Shown in pieces: positions 1 through 9,879 of a stretch of DNA of 64,000 bases (the stretch's first letter is position 1; each line of letters starts with the position of its first letter). The DNA lies in assembly GCA_963696675.1 (NCBI GenBank), contig CAVOLM010000024.1, positions 62,001-126,000 of the forward strand, read 5' to 3'. Source of the DNA: DATBVX01 sp963696675 (GTDB taxonomy: Bacteria > Pseudomonadota > Gammaproteobacteria > Steroidobacterales > Steroidobacteraceae). The notes beneath the pieces were generated by a model. That model saw only the letters and a program-made list of their open reading frames with translations, ran no database searches and had not been told where the DNA came from. A program made the position numbers and the translations under genes.

Positions 1-540
1 GTGGAGATCGAATTTCGTCCCACCGACTTCATCCAGGTGAATGGCGCCTTGAATCGTCTCATGGTGTCGCAGGCGATCGCTCTGCTGGAGCCATCGAGCA
101 ACGATGTCGTACTCGACCTGTTCTGCGGCCTCGGGAACTTCACGCTGCCGCTCGCACGCCGCGCCGCGCGCGTCGTCGGTATCGAGGGCGATTCGGCGCT
201 GCTGGAGCGGGCTCGCTCCAACGCGCGCGCCAATGACATCGCGAACGTGGAGTTTCACGCCGCGAATCTCGAGGCGATCGACCCGGATCTGCCCTGGACA
301 CGGCGCTCCTATGACCGCGTGCTGCTGGATCCTCCGCGCGCCGGCGCCCGTGGCGCGCTGCCCCTGGTGGCACAATCCGGTGCGCAACGGGTCGTGTATA
401 TTTCCTGCCATCCGGGGAGCCTGGCACGCGACGCGGGCATCCTGGTGCACGAGCTGGGCCTCAATCTGCGCTCGGCGGGGGTCATGGACATGTTCCCGCA
501 CACCAGTCACGTGGAATCCGTCGCAGTCTTTGGGCGCTGA
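1..540 (+). CDS. rlmD: 23S rRNA (uracil-C5)-methyltransferase RlmD, C-terminal part
   Basis: SAM-dependent methyltransferase of the TrmA/RlmD family, which makes m5U1939 in 23S rRNA. Only the catalytic C-terminal 179 residues are present; the gene runs in from the left edge, so the GTG at base 1 is not a start. Visible motifs are the SAM-binding loop LDLFCGLGNFTLPLA (about residues 38-52), the DPPRAG motif (about 111) and the catalytic cysteine in YISCHPGSLARD (about 132-143). RlmD is preferred over TrmA because of the DPPRAG/SCxPxxLARD pattern and the position beside other housekeeping genes, but the N-terminal TRAM and Fe-S region that would settle it lies outside the window. nagZ follows after 38 bases. 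Confidence 0.9.
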   Translation: MEIEFRPTDFIQVNGALNRLMVSQAIALLEPSSNDVVLDLFCGLGNFTLPLARRAARVVGIEGDSALLERARSNARANDIANVEFHAANLEAIDPDLPWTRRSYDRVLLDPPRAGARGALPLVAQSGAQRVVYISCHPGSLARDAGILVHELGLNLRSAGVMDMFPHTSHVESVAVFGR

Positions 541-578
541 GAGCGCCAGAATCGCTGTTTAGGAGGTGGGAAGTCCGT

Positions 579-1631
579 ATGTCACTCGGACCCTTGATGA
601 TCGATGTCCGCGGCCAGGAACTCGATGCCACGGACCGCGAGCTGCTCCGACACCCGTCGGTCGGCGGCTTGCTGCTGTTTTCGCGCAACTATTCCAGCCC
701 GGAGCAGGTCGAGCGTCTGACGGACGAGGTGCATGCGCTACGCGATCCCCCTCTCATTATCGCCGTCGATCACGAAGGGGGACGCGTGCAACGCTTTCGC
801 AAGGCGTTCTCCGCCCTGCCGCCGGCACGCTTTCTCGGTCACCAATACGACCTCGACGCCGAGGCTGGAACTGAGCTGGCGCGACTGTGTGGCTGGTTGC
901 TGGCGGCAGAGTTGCGGGCGGTGGGAGTCGACCTGAGCTTTGCGCCCGTGGTCGATCTCGACTATGCGGTGAGCGAGATCATCGGGGATCGCGCATTGCA
1001 TCGAAACCCCGACGTCGTTTGCGCGCTCGCCGTCGCGATCATGAGCGGAATGCGCGAAGCGGGGATGGTGTCGGTGGCCAAGCATTTTCCGGGTCACGGG
1101 GCGGTTGTTGCCGACTCGCACGTCGCGGTGCCGGTGGATCGTCGCGAACTGGTGGACCTCGATGCGGAACTCGCGCCGTACCGTCGCCTGATCGCCAACG
1201 GCATCTCCGGCGTAATGGCGGCCCATGTCGTATTTCCCGCCGTTGACTCCTTGCCAGCGAGCCTGTCGGCACGCTGGATCACGGACATCCTGCGTGGCGA
1301 GCTCGGCTTTCATGGCGTGGTTTTCGCCGACGACCTCAGCATGGCGGGAGCTGCGATCGCCGGGAACATGCTCGAACGCGCGCGGCTCGCGCTCGCCGCG
1401 GGTTGCGACGTATTGCCGGTTTGCAACGATCGGCCGGCGGCGGTGAGGCTGATCGATGATCTGGGCGATGTCAGCGATCCCGCGCGCCAGGCGCGGCTCA
1501 TGCGCCTGCATGGCCGGTCAGCGCCCGATCGCAGAACCCTGCTGGCCTCTGCGCGATGGCAGGACGTCAATCAACGTTTGCGCAGCAGCTTCGAGCCGCC
1601 CCAGCTCAGTCTCGAGGCGGGGCGCGCATGA
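579..1631 (+). CDS. nagZ: Beta-N-acetylhexosaminidase NagZ
   Basis: Cytoplasmic glycoside hydrolase family 3 enzyme that removes GlcNAc from GlcNAc-anhydroMurNAc muropeptides during cell-wall recycling. The 350 residues are uninterrupted and match the usual NagZ length. Visible are the N-terminal barrel start (MIDVRG), the substrate loop with the conserved KHFPGHG (about residues 167-173) followed by DSH, which carries the acid/base histidine region, and FADDLSMAGA (about 249-258), whose Asp is the nucleophile. The start is supported by a strong Shine-Dalgarno AGGAGGT at 561-567, 11 bases upstream of the ATG. The stop overlaps the next gene's ATG (ATGA at 1628-1631), implying translational coupling. 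Confidence 0.95.
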   Translation: MSLGPLMIDVRGQELDATDRELLRHPSVGGLLLFSRNYSSPEQVERLTDEVHALRDPPLIIAVDHEGGRVQRFRKAFSALPPARFLGHQYDLDAEAGTELARLCGWLLAAELRAVGVDLSFAPVVDLDYAVSEIIGDRALHRNPDVVCALAVAIMSGMREAGMVSVAKHFPGHGAVVADSHVAVPVDRRELVDLDAELAPYRRLIANGISGVMAAHVVFPAVDSLPASLSARWITDILRGELGFHGVVFADDLSMAGAAIAGNMLERARLALAAGCDVLPVCNDRPAAVRLIDDLGDVSDPARQARLMRLHGRSAPDRRTLLASARWQDVNQRLRSSFEPPQLSLEAGRA

Positions 1632-2588
1632 GCGGATCTCTCACCCCGGAGCTGCTGCAGAGGCTCGTGCAGATGAGCCCGGACGGTATCGCGATCTGCG
1701 AGAAGGGCGCGGATGGCTGGCCGGTGGTATTCGTCAATGAAGCTTTTGAGAAGCTGACCGGCTACAAGGCGAAGGAGTTGCAAGGTCGCGACCTGCGGCT
1801 GTTGCAGGCCGAGGATCGGGAGCAGGAGACGCGCCAGCGCATCCGCCAGGCGATGGCAGACGGCACGACCTGTCGTGTGCTGATGCGCAACTACCGGATC
1901 GACGGCACGCGCTTCTGGAACGAGATGACCCTGGTGCCGATCAGGAATGCCAAGGGCGACTTACCCACTACGCCGGCTTTCATCGCGATGCGAGCGAGCG
2001 GATGCGGCTCGACAATCGCGCCACGATGCCGCGCGAGAACGGCAGCCCGGCTGCGGCCGGCGGCGGCGCGGCTTCAACGTCGCACGCGACGACCGGCTGA
2101 CTGGCCTGCACAACCGCGTCTATTTCGAAGAGCTGCTGAAGCGCGACTGGGCCATTGCGCAGCGTGACAACCGACGCCTGGCGCTGCTCATGTTCGATAT
2201 CGATGCGCTCGGCGCCTACAACGACACGTTTGGGCGCACGGCGGGCGATTCGTGCGTCAAACGGGTGGGGCGTGCGATCGCCGGGTGCCTGCGGCGCAGC
2301 AGCGACCTGATGGCTCGCTGGGAAGGCGGCACGATCATCACGCTGGTGCAGGGCATGACCGTAGAGCAGGCGCTGCCCTTTGCCGACACGATCCGCGACC
2401 GGGTGCGCGAGCAGCGCATCCACCATCCGCGCTCGCCCGTGGAACGCTACGTGACCGTGAGTTGCGGTGCGGCCAGCATGGTTCCAGGGAGCGACGGTGC
2501 GCCGGAGATCCTGCTCGAGCGGGCGAAGGCCGCGCTGCGCGTCGCGAAGTCCGGCGGCAGGAATCGAGTCGCGGTATCGGCGAAGTAG
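1628..2588 (+). CDS. PAS-GGDEF protein with degenerate GGDEF signature (frame broken)
   Basis: A sensor-type protein: an N-terminal PAS domain (about residues 8-120, with VVFVNEAFEKLTGY and FWNEMTLVPI) followed by a GGDEF domain beginning at DDRLTGLHNR. The reading frame changes twice, near 1965 and between about 2050 and 2090, probably by sequence indels. In the GGDEF domain the metal-binding FDID is kept and so is an RxxD I-site (RSSD), but the signature that should read GGDEF aligns with EGGTI, so the catalytic acidic residues are gone. Diguanylate cyclase activity is therefore doubtful; a c-di-GMP-binding or purely structural role is possible. It is translationally coupled to nagZ by an ATGA overlap; whether that has functional meaning is unknown. 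Confidence 0.75.
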
Positions 2589-2602
2589 CCAGGGCCGCTA
2601 GC

Positions 2603-2683
2603 GCGCGCCCGACAGCGGCGCAATATTCAACGCGCGCCGGACAACGGCGCAATATTCAACGCGCGCCGGACAGCGGCGCGACC
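2603..2683. repeat. 29-bp direct repeat, about 2.7 copies, at the csiV 3' end
   Basis: Two adjacent 29-base units (2603-2631 and 2632-2660) differ at only a few positions, and a third partial unit continues to about 2683 inside the csiV-like gene. Each full unit contains CAATATTCAA. Read on the minus strand, the unit contains the last codons and TGA stop of the upstream gene, so the repeat is a tandem duplication of that gene's end, extending into the gap before the PAS-GGDEF stop. There are no unique spacers and no array, so this is not CRISPR. Confidence 0.85.
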
Positions 2684-3303
2684 ATCGCAATGACGCCGAA
2701 CGCCGGGTGATCGAAGTAATGGCGTTCGAAATTTCGTACGCGCCGCACCTGATCCAGCGTGAATGTGACCGGACCTGTGGGCGCTGCTGTGCCCACGAGC
2801 GAGGCGGGCGGATCGGCCGGCGTGTAGGCGAGGTTGATCCTCAGGTACAGATACTTGCCGCGCTCGACTGCGGCCGTTCCCTCGAGCGTTGCTGCTCCAA
2901 GTCCGAGTTGCGAAAGGTCCGCGGCAAGACCCGAACCGCGCGGTACCGCGAGCTGTGTCCAGCCGATGTGGCCCAGCACTTCGTAATCGCGGCTGCGCTG
3001 CAGGCTCGACTCGATTCCCGCGAGCTTGAACAGGGCCGGCGACATCGGGCCCACGTTGATGGCGCCGGCATTCGCAGGTGGCGAGGGTTCCGCGCCCGAC
3101 TCACCGTTCTCGGATCCACCGAGGGCCGGATTGCTGATCGCCCGCGCCTCGCTTTGCCAGTCTTCCGTGACGCCGAGGGGCGCGGTTGGCCGGAAGATGA
3201 TGAGCTCGACGCTGTAACGCGTATCGGCCTGGCTCGGCGGTTCCGCCGCGGAAACGGTGAGGACGAACGCGGCAACGAGTAGGGCGACGACGGACCGTAG
3301 CAT
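2656..3303 (-). CDS. CsiV-like secreted protein
   Basis: A 215-residue protein with a Sec signal peptide (hydrophobic residues 4-18, cleavage probably after SAA around residue 20). The body begins with YSVELIIFRP, followed by a proline/alanine-rich linker (about 60-85), and continues with a conserved pattern that includes HIGWTQLAVP and KYLYLRINLAY and ends in DHPAFGVIAMV. This fits the CsiV/peptidoglycan-binding family of periplasmic proteins, often found next to mfd as here (mfd ends 11 bases upstream). The exact role in this organism cannot be read from sequence. The 3' end is part of a 29-bp tandem duplication. Confidence 0.7.
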   Translation of the reverse strand: MLRSVVALLVAAFVLTVSAAEPPSQADTRYSVELIIFRPTAPLGVTEDWQSEARAISNPALGGSENGESGAEPSPPANAGAINVGPMSPALFKLAGIESSLQRSRDYEVLGHIGWTQLAVPRGSGLAADLSQLGLGAATLEGTAAVERGKYLYLRINLAYTPADPPASLVGTAAPTGPVTFTLDQVRRVRNFERHYFDHPAFGVIAMVAPLSGAR

Positions 3304-3313
3304 GACGTGGAGT

Positions 3314-6300
3314 CTACCTTGAAGCGGAGCGGCTCGCGTTCTGGCGCTCGGCCGGCGGGGCGACTGCCAGCGCGTCGATCAGTTCCGCTGTCCGACGCAA
3401 GCGTTCAGCGTCGTTGTCGCAGCGCCAGATGAAGCGCAGCTTGAGGGGACCGTCGAGCCGGTAGATCTTGGGTTGTGACTGCACCAGCCGGATGACGGTC
3501 TGTGGCTCGATCGCATTGCCCTCGTTGAAGAGCACGTAACCTCCCTGTGCACTGGCGTCGATCTTGGCGATGCCCAGAGTTCGTGCGCGAAGCTTCAGCA
3601 CCGCGATTCGATACAGGTTGCGTGCCGGCTCGGGCAGCGGACCGAAACGGTCGATCATCTCGGCTTGCAGATCATCCAGCGACTGGTTGTCCGGCGCACC
3701 GGAAATGCGCTTGTAGAGCGCGAGCCGCAGGTGCACGTCGGCGACGTAGTGCTCGGGCAGCAAGGCAGGCAGGTGCAGGTCGATCTCGGGACCCGCACGC
3801 ACGCTCCTCTCGAGCTCGGGCTCTGCGCCCGACTTGAGCGCGTGCACGGCGCGCTCGAGCAGCTCCATGTACAGGCGAAGCCGATCTCCTGGATCTGGCC
3901 GCTCTGGTCTTCGCCGAGCAGCTCGCCGGCACCGCGGATCTCGAGGTCGTGCGTGGCCAGCACGAAGCCGGCGCCCAGGTCTTCGAGCGATTCGATCGCC
4001 TCGAGCCGTTTTACGGCATCGCCAGTCATGACGGGGCGCGGCGGCGTGATCAGGTAGGCATAGGCCCGGTGATGCGAGCGACCGACGCGCCCGCGCAGCT
4101 GGTGCAGCTGCGCGAGGCCGAACCGGTCGGCGCGGTCGATGATGATGGTGTTCGCGGTCGGCACGTCGATGCCGCTCTCGATGATCGTCGTGCACACCAG
4201 CAGGTTGAAGCGCCGATGGTAGAAATCGAGCATCAGCTGCTCGAGGTCGCGCTCGCGCATCTGGCCGTGGCCGACACGCACTCCTGCTTCGGGCACCAGG
4301 GCGCGAATCTCCGCGGCGCGACGCTCGATCGTCTCGACGCTGTTGTGCACGAAGTAGATCTGGCCGCCGCGGCGCATCTCGCGCAGGCAGGCTTCGCGCA
4401 CCTGTGGCCCGTTCCATTCGCTCACGAAGGTCTTGATCGCGAGCCGCTCGGCCGGCGGCGTCGTGATCAGCGACAGGTCGCGCAGCCCGCCCAGCGCCAT
4501 GTTGAGCGTGCGCGGGATCGGCGTCGCGGTCAGCGTCAGCACGTCGACTTCGGCGCGCAGCGCCTTGAGCCGCTCCTTGTCGCGCACGCCGAAGCGGTGT
4601 TCCTCGTCGATGATGACCAGCCCGAGGTTCTTGAACCGGGCATTGGCGTGCAGCAGCCGGTGCGTGGCGATCACGATGTCGACCTGTCCCGCAGCGAGCG
4701 CCGCGACGGTTTCCGCGCTCTCACGACCGGAACGAAAACGCGACAGCATCTCGATGCGCACCGGCCAGTCGGCGAAGCGGTCGGCAAAAGTCTGCTGATG
4801 CTGCTGGGCGAGCAGCGTAGTCGGCACGAGCACCGCGACCTGCTTGCCGGCCTGCACGGCGACGAACGCGGCGCGCAGCGCGACCTCGGTCTTGCCGAAG
4901 CCGACATCGCCGCAGACGACGCGGTCCATCGGTCGTTCCGACTCGAGGTCGGCAATCACCTGCTCGATCGTCTGCTGCTGATCGGCGGTTTCCTCGAACG
5001 GGAAGCCGGCAACAAAGGCGCGGTAATCGGCATCACTGACCTTGAGGCTGGTGCCACGACGCGCCGCGCGGCGCGAATACAGGTCGAGCAGTTCCGCTGC
5101 AACGTCCCGGATCTGCTGCGCCGCCTTGCGACGCGCCCTCGCCCACTGATCGCTGCCGAGCTTGTGCAGCGGCGCGGTCTCGGGCGCCGCCCCGGTATAG
5201 CGGTTCACCCGATCCAGCGCATGCACCGGCACGTACAGCTTGTCGCCGTCGGCGTACTCGAGCACCAGGAACTCGCCGCGCTGGCCGGCGATTTCCATCG
5301 TGACCAGACCCAGGTAGCGCCCGACGCCGTAGTCGTCGTGCACCACCGGCGCGCCGAGACGCAGGTCAGTGAGCTCCCGCAGGAGTGTGGCCGGGTCCCG
5401 TTCCGCGCGGCGCCGTCGGCGCTCCTGCTGGGCACGCTCACCGAAGAGCTGTTCTTCGGTGATGAGCGCTAGTGGCGGGGTGTCGAGAAGCAGTGCGCCC
5501 GCGGCAAGAGGAGACCGTCAGGCCAATCGGCGCAGTACCGTCGATAAACGCACGCCAGTTGTCGAAGACCGTGACCTCAATGCCTCGCCCACGCAGCAGG
5601 TCGAGCAGGATTTCGCGTCGACCCGCAGACTCGGCAGCAAACAGCACGCGCCCTGGGAATTGCGAAAGAAAGGCCTGCAGCGCCGCGCCGGGATCATCCG
5701 TATGCGTTCCCGGGCGCAACGAGGGCGGCAGGCGTGACGGAAAGTTCACGGCAGCCTCCGCCGCCGACCCGGGCTCGATCTTGTGAGGCGACACTCGACG
5801 AGGGCCCCCGCGCCCATCCGCGCCAGGAGTTCTTCGGGCTGAAGGAAGATCTCCGCTGGAGCGAGCACCGGGCGCTCGGTGTCGTGGCGTCGCTGCTCGT
5901 AGCGTTCGACGATTTCATTCCAGAGCAGGCCAGCGCGTGACGGCGTGTCCGCGGCGTCGATCAGCGCGATATCGCGCGGCAGGTAGTCGAACAGTGTCTC
6001 GAGGCGCTCGAAGAACAGCGGCAGGTAGTACTCGATGCCGGCCGGTGCAATGCCATCGCTCACGTCGCGGTATAGCGCTGAGCGTCGGGTCGCCTTCGAA
6101 GCGCGCGCGATAGCGGCGGCGAAACTGGCGCACACCCGGCGCATCGAGGGGATATTCACGCGCCGGCAGCAAGCGCAGCTTCTCGAATTGGCCGGTCGAG
6201 CGCTGCGTCTCCGGATCGAAGCCGCGGATTGAGTCGATCTCGGCGTCGAACAGGTCGATGCGCACCGGGCTTTCGCTGCCCATCGGGAAGATGTCGAGCA

Positions 6301-6802
6301 GCGAGCCGCGCACCGCGAACTCACCATGAGCGGTGACCTGCGAAACGTGGGCATAACCCGCAGCGACCAGACGCTCGCGGAATGCCTCGAGCTCGAGCTT
6401 CTCGCCGCGCGCCAGATCCAGCACGTGCGCGTCGATCCATTGTCGCGGTGGCAGCCGCTGCAGGAGCGTGCCCAGCGCTACGAGCACCACGCCGCGGGAC
6501 AACTCCGGCAATCCGTGCAGCGTCGTGAGCCGTTGCGACACGATGTCGGGATGCGGCGCGAACAGGTCGTAGGGCAAAGTCTCCCAATCCGGAAACAGAC
6601 GCACCGGCAAGTCGCGCGGCGCGAAGAATTCGATCTCCCCGTGCAGACGTTCGGCTTCCCGCGCGCCCGCAGCAATCACCAGCAACGGACGTGCGGAGCG
6701 CTCAGCATGCTGTGCGATGGCGAGCGCAGCGGCGGCGCCGTGGAGCTGTCCCCAGCGCTGGCGCAGGGTTGTCGGCAAGGGCGGGGGCGGGTTGAGAATC
6801 AT
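3314..6802 (-). CDS. mfd: Transcription-repair coupling factor Mfd (frame broken)
   Basis: DNA translocase that removes stalled RNA polymerase and recruits UvrA/B. The span (about 1,163 codons) equals a full-length Mfd. In order: UvrB-like N-terminal module (FPDWETLPYD, SLLDIFPMG), RNA polymerase-interacting domain (VHDDYGVGRYLGL, LVLEYADGDKLYVP), Walker A GDVGFGKTEVALRAAF, DEEHRFG, LTATPIPRTL, helicase motif VI region (QLRGRVGRS), and the C-terminal TRCF domain (LPEHYVADVHLRL). The frame changes near 6075, 5795, 5510 and 3880, each time continuing in Mfd-like sequence, so indels in the sequence are more likely than gene decay. The start at 6802 begins MILNPPPPLP; an ATG at 6820 is an alternative. 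Confidence 0.92.
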
Positions 6803-6930
6803 CAGGGGCGGCACACGCATCGTCGAATCGAAGGCGCGCAAGCTTACCCGGACGGCGCAGCGCCGCAAATCTCAAGCGAAGAACCAGAGGAAGGCGAGCG
6901 CTGGCCTTCGAACCAGCGCCGCCTGGAAGA

Positions 6931-7215
6931 TCAGGAGCCGGAGACCACCGCGTGAATCACGAACTGGTGTTCGAAGTACACGCTGAAGCCCGGGTAGTCC
7001 CACCGCGTGATCGGTGGCTGACCGACCGCGTTGTGGCGGTTGGCCGGTTGGCCGAATTTCGCTTCGACGGCGGACATGGACATGCCGCGGTTCGGATGCG
7101 CCATTGTGCTCTCGCGTACGGCGATGCTGTCGCCCATCACGATGGTCTCCGCGGAGGCGGCGCCGGCAAGCGCGGTCGCAACCAGGGCCGCAGCGGCGAG
7201 TAGTCCACTTTTCAT
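6931..7215 (-). CDS. Small secreted protein with SmpA/BamE-like motif
   Basis: A 94-residue protein with a clear Sec signal peptide (residues 1-22, cleavage after ASA). The mature part contains GMSMSAVEAKFGQP, which resembles the G-M-S-x-x-x-V-x-x-x-x-G-x-P motif of SmpA/OmlA (BamE)-type domains, and ends with TRWDYPGFSVYFEHQFVIHA. There is no lipobox, so it is probably soluble in the periplasm. It is divergent from lolC, with 150 bases between them. Function unknown; I recognise it only as a conserved hypothetical. Confidence 0.65.
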   Translation of the reverse strand: MKSGLLAAAALVATALAGAASAETIVMGDSIAVRESTMAHPNRGMSMSAVEAKFGQPANRHNAVGQPPITRWDYPGFSVYFEHQFVIHAVVSGS

Positions 7216-7311
7216 GACTTCACTCCCTGGATTTCAAGCCCGGCGCGACTATAGCAACCGGCAGAAGCGCTCGGAACATTTCGACGCAAGCAATTCATCG
7301 GCAATGGGTTT

Positions 7312-7341
7312 TTGTGTGACGGGCGTCTCATATGTTCTAAT
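7312..7341 (+). promoter_or_regulatory. Candidate sigma70 promoter for lolC-lolE-lolD
   Basis: TTGTGT at 7312-7317 and TCTAAT at 7336-7341, separated by 18 bases, ending 27 bases before the lolC ATG. The -10 matches the consensus at five of six positions and the -35 at three. It lies in the AT-richest part of the 153-base gap. No experimental support. Confidence 0.4.
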
Positions 7342-7368
7342 TCCCGCACCTTCGCACGGCGCCACCGC

Positions 7369-8617
7369 ATGTCGCTTCCCCTGCCGCTGTTCATCGGATT
7401 GCGCTACGTGCGTGCCCGCAGCAGCCAGTTCTTCGTCTCCTTCATCAGCTGGGTGTCGATGCTAGGAATCGGCGTGGGTGTCGCCGCGCTGATCACGATT
7501 CTCTCGGTCATGAACGGCTTCGAGGACGAGCTGCGCAACCGCCTGCTGAGCCTCGCTGCGCACGCGAAGCTCTCAGGCGATCCGCAGGCACTGGCACACT
7601 GGCCGCAGCTGGTTGAGCAGGCTCGTCGCGTTCCCGGTGTCACAGGCGCCGCTCCCTACGTCGAATTGCATGGGCTGCTCGCGCATGAGCCCGAGCTGCA
7701 GCCCGCCCTGATCCGGGGTATCGATCCGGTGGCCGAGTCTTCGGTCTCAACAGTTTCAGGTTCTATGGTGTCAGGGGATCTCGGGTCTCTGGTCGCCGGT
7801 GCTCGCAATATCGTGCTGGGCAGGGTGTTGGCCTATCAGTTATCGCTCTCGGCCGGCGACAGCGTGACGGTGATGGTGCCGGTGGCAGATCCCGACGACC
7901 GGCGAACTGAACCCGCGTATCCAGCGGTTCACGGTGTCCGGAGTGTTCGAAGTCGGCCTGCAGGATCATGACAGCATCCTGGCGCTGGTCAGTCTCGAGG
8001 ACGCGCTCGCGCTGCAGGGACAGGGCTCCTCGCCCACGGGCATACGGCTGCGCTTCGCCGACGTGTTCGCAGCGCCGCGCCTCGCTCCCGAAATCGGCAG
8101 CTCGCTGGGCGGGCGCTTCTCGGTGAGCGACTGGACCCAGGAGAACGCCAGCTACTTCCGCGCCATCCGCATCGAGAAGACCATGATGACGCTGATCCTG
8201 CTGCTGATCGTCGCCGTCGCGGCGTTCAACATCGTCGCGACGCTCGTCATGGTCGTCACGGACAAGCGCACCGACATCGCGATCCTGCGCACGCTCGGCT
8301 TGAGGCCGCGCGCGGTGGTCGGCGTCTTTTTCACGCAGGGTGTCGTGATCGGGTGGCTGGGAACAGCGCTTGGGGTCATCGCAGGTGTCCTGCTTGCGCT
8401 CAATGTCGCAACGGTCGCGCCTTGGCTCGAGCACACCTTCGGCTTTCAGATCATGGACGCGGACGTGTACTACATCACCCAGATCCCGTCGGACCTGCAG
8501 ATCGCCGACGTCGCGATCATCGCAACGGTCGCTTTTGGCCTCACGGTGCTCGCGACGCTCTATCCGGCCCGGCGGGCGGCACTGACCGAGCCGGCCGAAG
8601 CGCTGCGGTACGAATAG
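7369..8617 (+). CDS. lolC: Lipoprotein-releasing ABC transporter permease LolC/LolE type, first copy (frame broken)
   Basis: Inner-membrane subunit of the LolCDE exporter, which frees outer-membrane lipoproteins for the chaperone LolA. The N-terminal FIGLRYVRAR, first membrane helix, ILSVMNGFEDELRNR motif, periplasmic MacB-like domain and C-terminal FtsX core (three helices, DKRTDIAILRTLG, ending in PAEALRYE) are all present, about 416 codons. The frame changes once near 7900, within the periplasmic domain. It is the first gene of a tight operon: its TAG overlaps the next gene's GTG. Which of the two permeases is strictly LolC and which LolE cannot be decided without alignment. Confidence 0.9.
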
Positions 8618-9864
8618 TGTTCACGAGCTACGAATGGTACGTGGGCTCGCGCTATCTGCGTTCGGCCATCGCAACCGCTTCATCTCCTTCATTGCGCTGA
8701 TCTCGATCGCTGGCCTGATGCTCGGAGTCGCGGTGCTGATCGTGGTGTTGTCGGTGATGAACGGCTTCGAGCATGAGCTGCGCAATCGCATCCTCAGCAT
8801 GACATCGCACGCGACGATCATGGGCCTGGAGGGGCCGGCTGGAGGAATGGCGAGAGATTCGCGACCGGGTCGAAAAGATGCCCGCGGTAACAGGGGCGGC
8901 ACCCTACATCGAGGACCAGGGAATGCTCGTGAACGGCTCGCACGTCAGTGGCGCGCTGATTCGTGGCATCGTGCCCGGGGAAGATCGCCAGGTCGCAAGC
9001 TTGGGCGCGCACATGAGCGCCGGTTCGTTGACCGAGCTGGTGCCAGGCCGCTATCGCATCGTACTGGGCACGGCGCTCGCGCAGGAGCTCGGCGTTGGGA
9101 TCGGTGACATGGTGATTGTCGTCGTCGCACAGGGCAACGTGACGCCGGTGGGCGTCGTGCCGCGCCTGCGCCGGTTCACGGTCAGCGGCATTTTTTCCGC
9201 CGGCATGTACGAGTTCGACCGCGGACTGGCGCTGATCTCGATGCAGGATGCGGCGCGACTGTATCGGATGGGCGATGCGGTTACCGGCGTGCAGCTGAGC
9301 CTCCAGGACCTGTTTCGCGCGCCTGTGATCGTGCGCGATGTTGCCCTGGCACTCGGCGGCGGATTCTTCGTCAGCGACTGGACGCGCAAGCACGCGAATT
9401 TCTTTCGCTCCATCGAGATCACCAAGGGAATCCTGTTCGTGATCCTGCTGCTGATCGTTGGCGTCGCCGCGTTCAACATCGTGTCGACGCTGGTGATGGT
9501 GGTGAAGGACAAGCAGTCGGACATCGCCATCCTGCGCACCATCGGCTCCACGCCGCGCAGCATCCTCGGCATCTTCATCGTACAGGGGGCAATCATCGGT
9601 CTCGTCGGCACGCTCGCCGGTGTGACGCTCGGTGTGCTCACCTCGCGGTACCTGGAAAGCCTGGTGCATGGTCTTGAACGGCTGCTGCACACGCGGTTTC
9701 TCGATGCGAGCGTGTATTTCATGAGCGATCTGCCGGCGCTGGTCGAGCTGGCCGACGTGGTGCGGATCGCAGGCACGGCATTCGTGCTCTGCTGCCTGTC
9801 GACGCTGTATCCCGCCTGGCGTGCGGCGCGCACGCAGCCGGCCGAGGCCCTGCGCCATGAATGA
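8617..9864 (+). CDS. lolE: Lipoprotein-releasing ABC transporter permease, second copy (frame broken)
   Basis: Paralogue of the preceding permease: FTSYEWYVGSRYLR at the N-terminus, LSVMNGFEHELRNRIL, a periplasmic domain (SGALIRGIVPGED, DRGLALISMQDA) and an FtsX core (DKQSDIAILRTIGSTPRS) ending in PAEALRHE. Starts at a GTG that overlaps the lolC stop (TAGTG at 8615-8619). The frame changes near 8662 and again near 8845, both close to the N-terminus; the remaining 330 codons are open. With lolC it should form the heterodimeric membrane part of LolCDE. Spacing and order match the Lol operon of other Gammaproteobacteria, except that lolD comes last here. Confidence 0.9.
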
Positions 9865-9879
9865 ACACCGGCGCCGACC

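Noticed and set aside
2603..2683. Possible CRISPR-like repeat
   Set aside because: Units are adjacent with no unique spacers, and the unit is part of the neighbouring gene's 3' end.
3949..5472. A 507-codon open frame on the plus strand through mfd
   Set aside because: Antisense shadow of mfd in GC-rich DNA; its sequence has no family resemblance, while the minus strand carries helicase motifs.
9861..9863. ATG as lolD start
   Set aside because: The first 25 residues it gives are unlike LolD; the GTG at 9880 in another frame gives a normal N-terminus across a one-base break.
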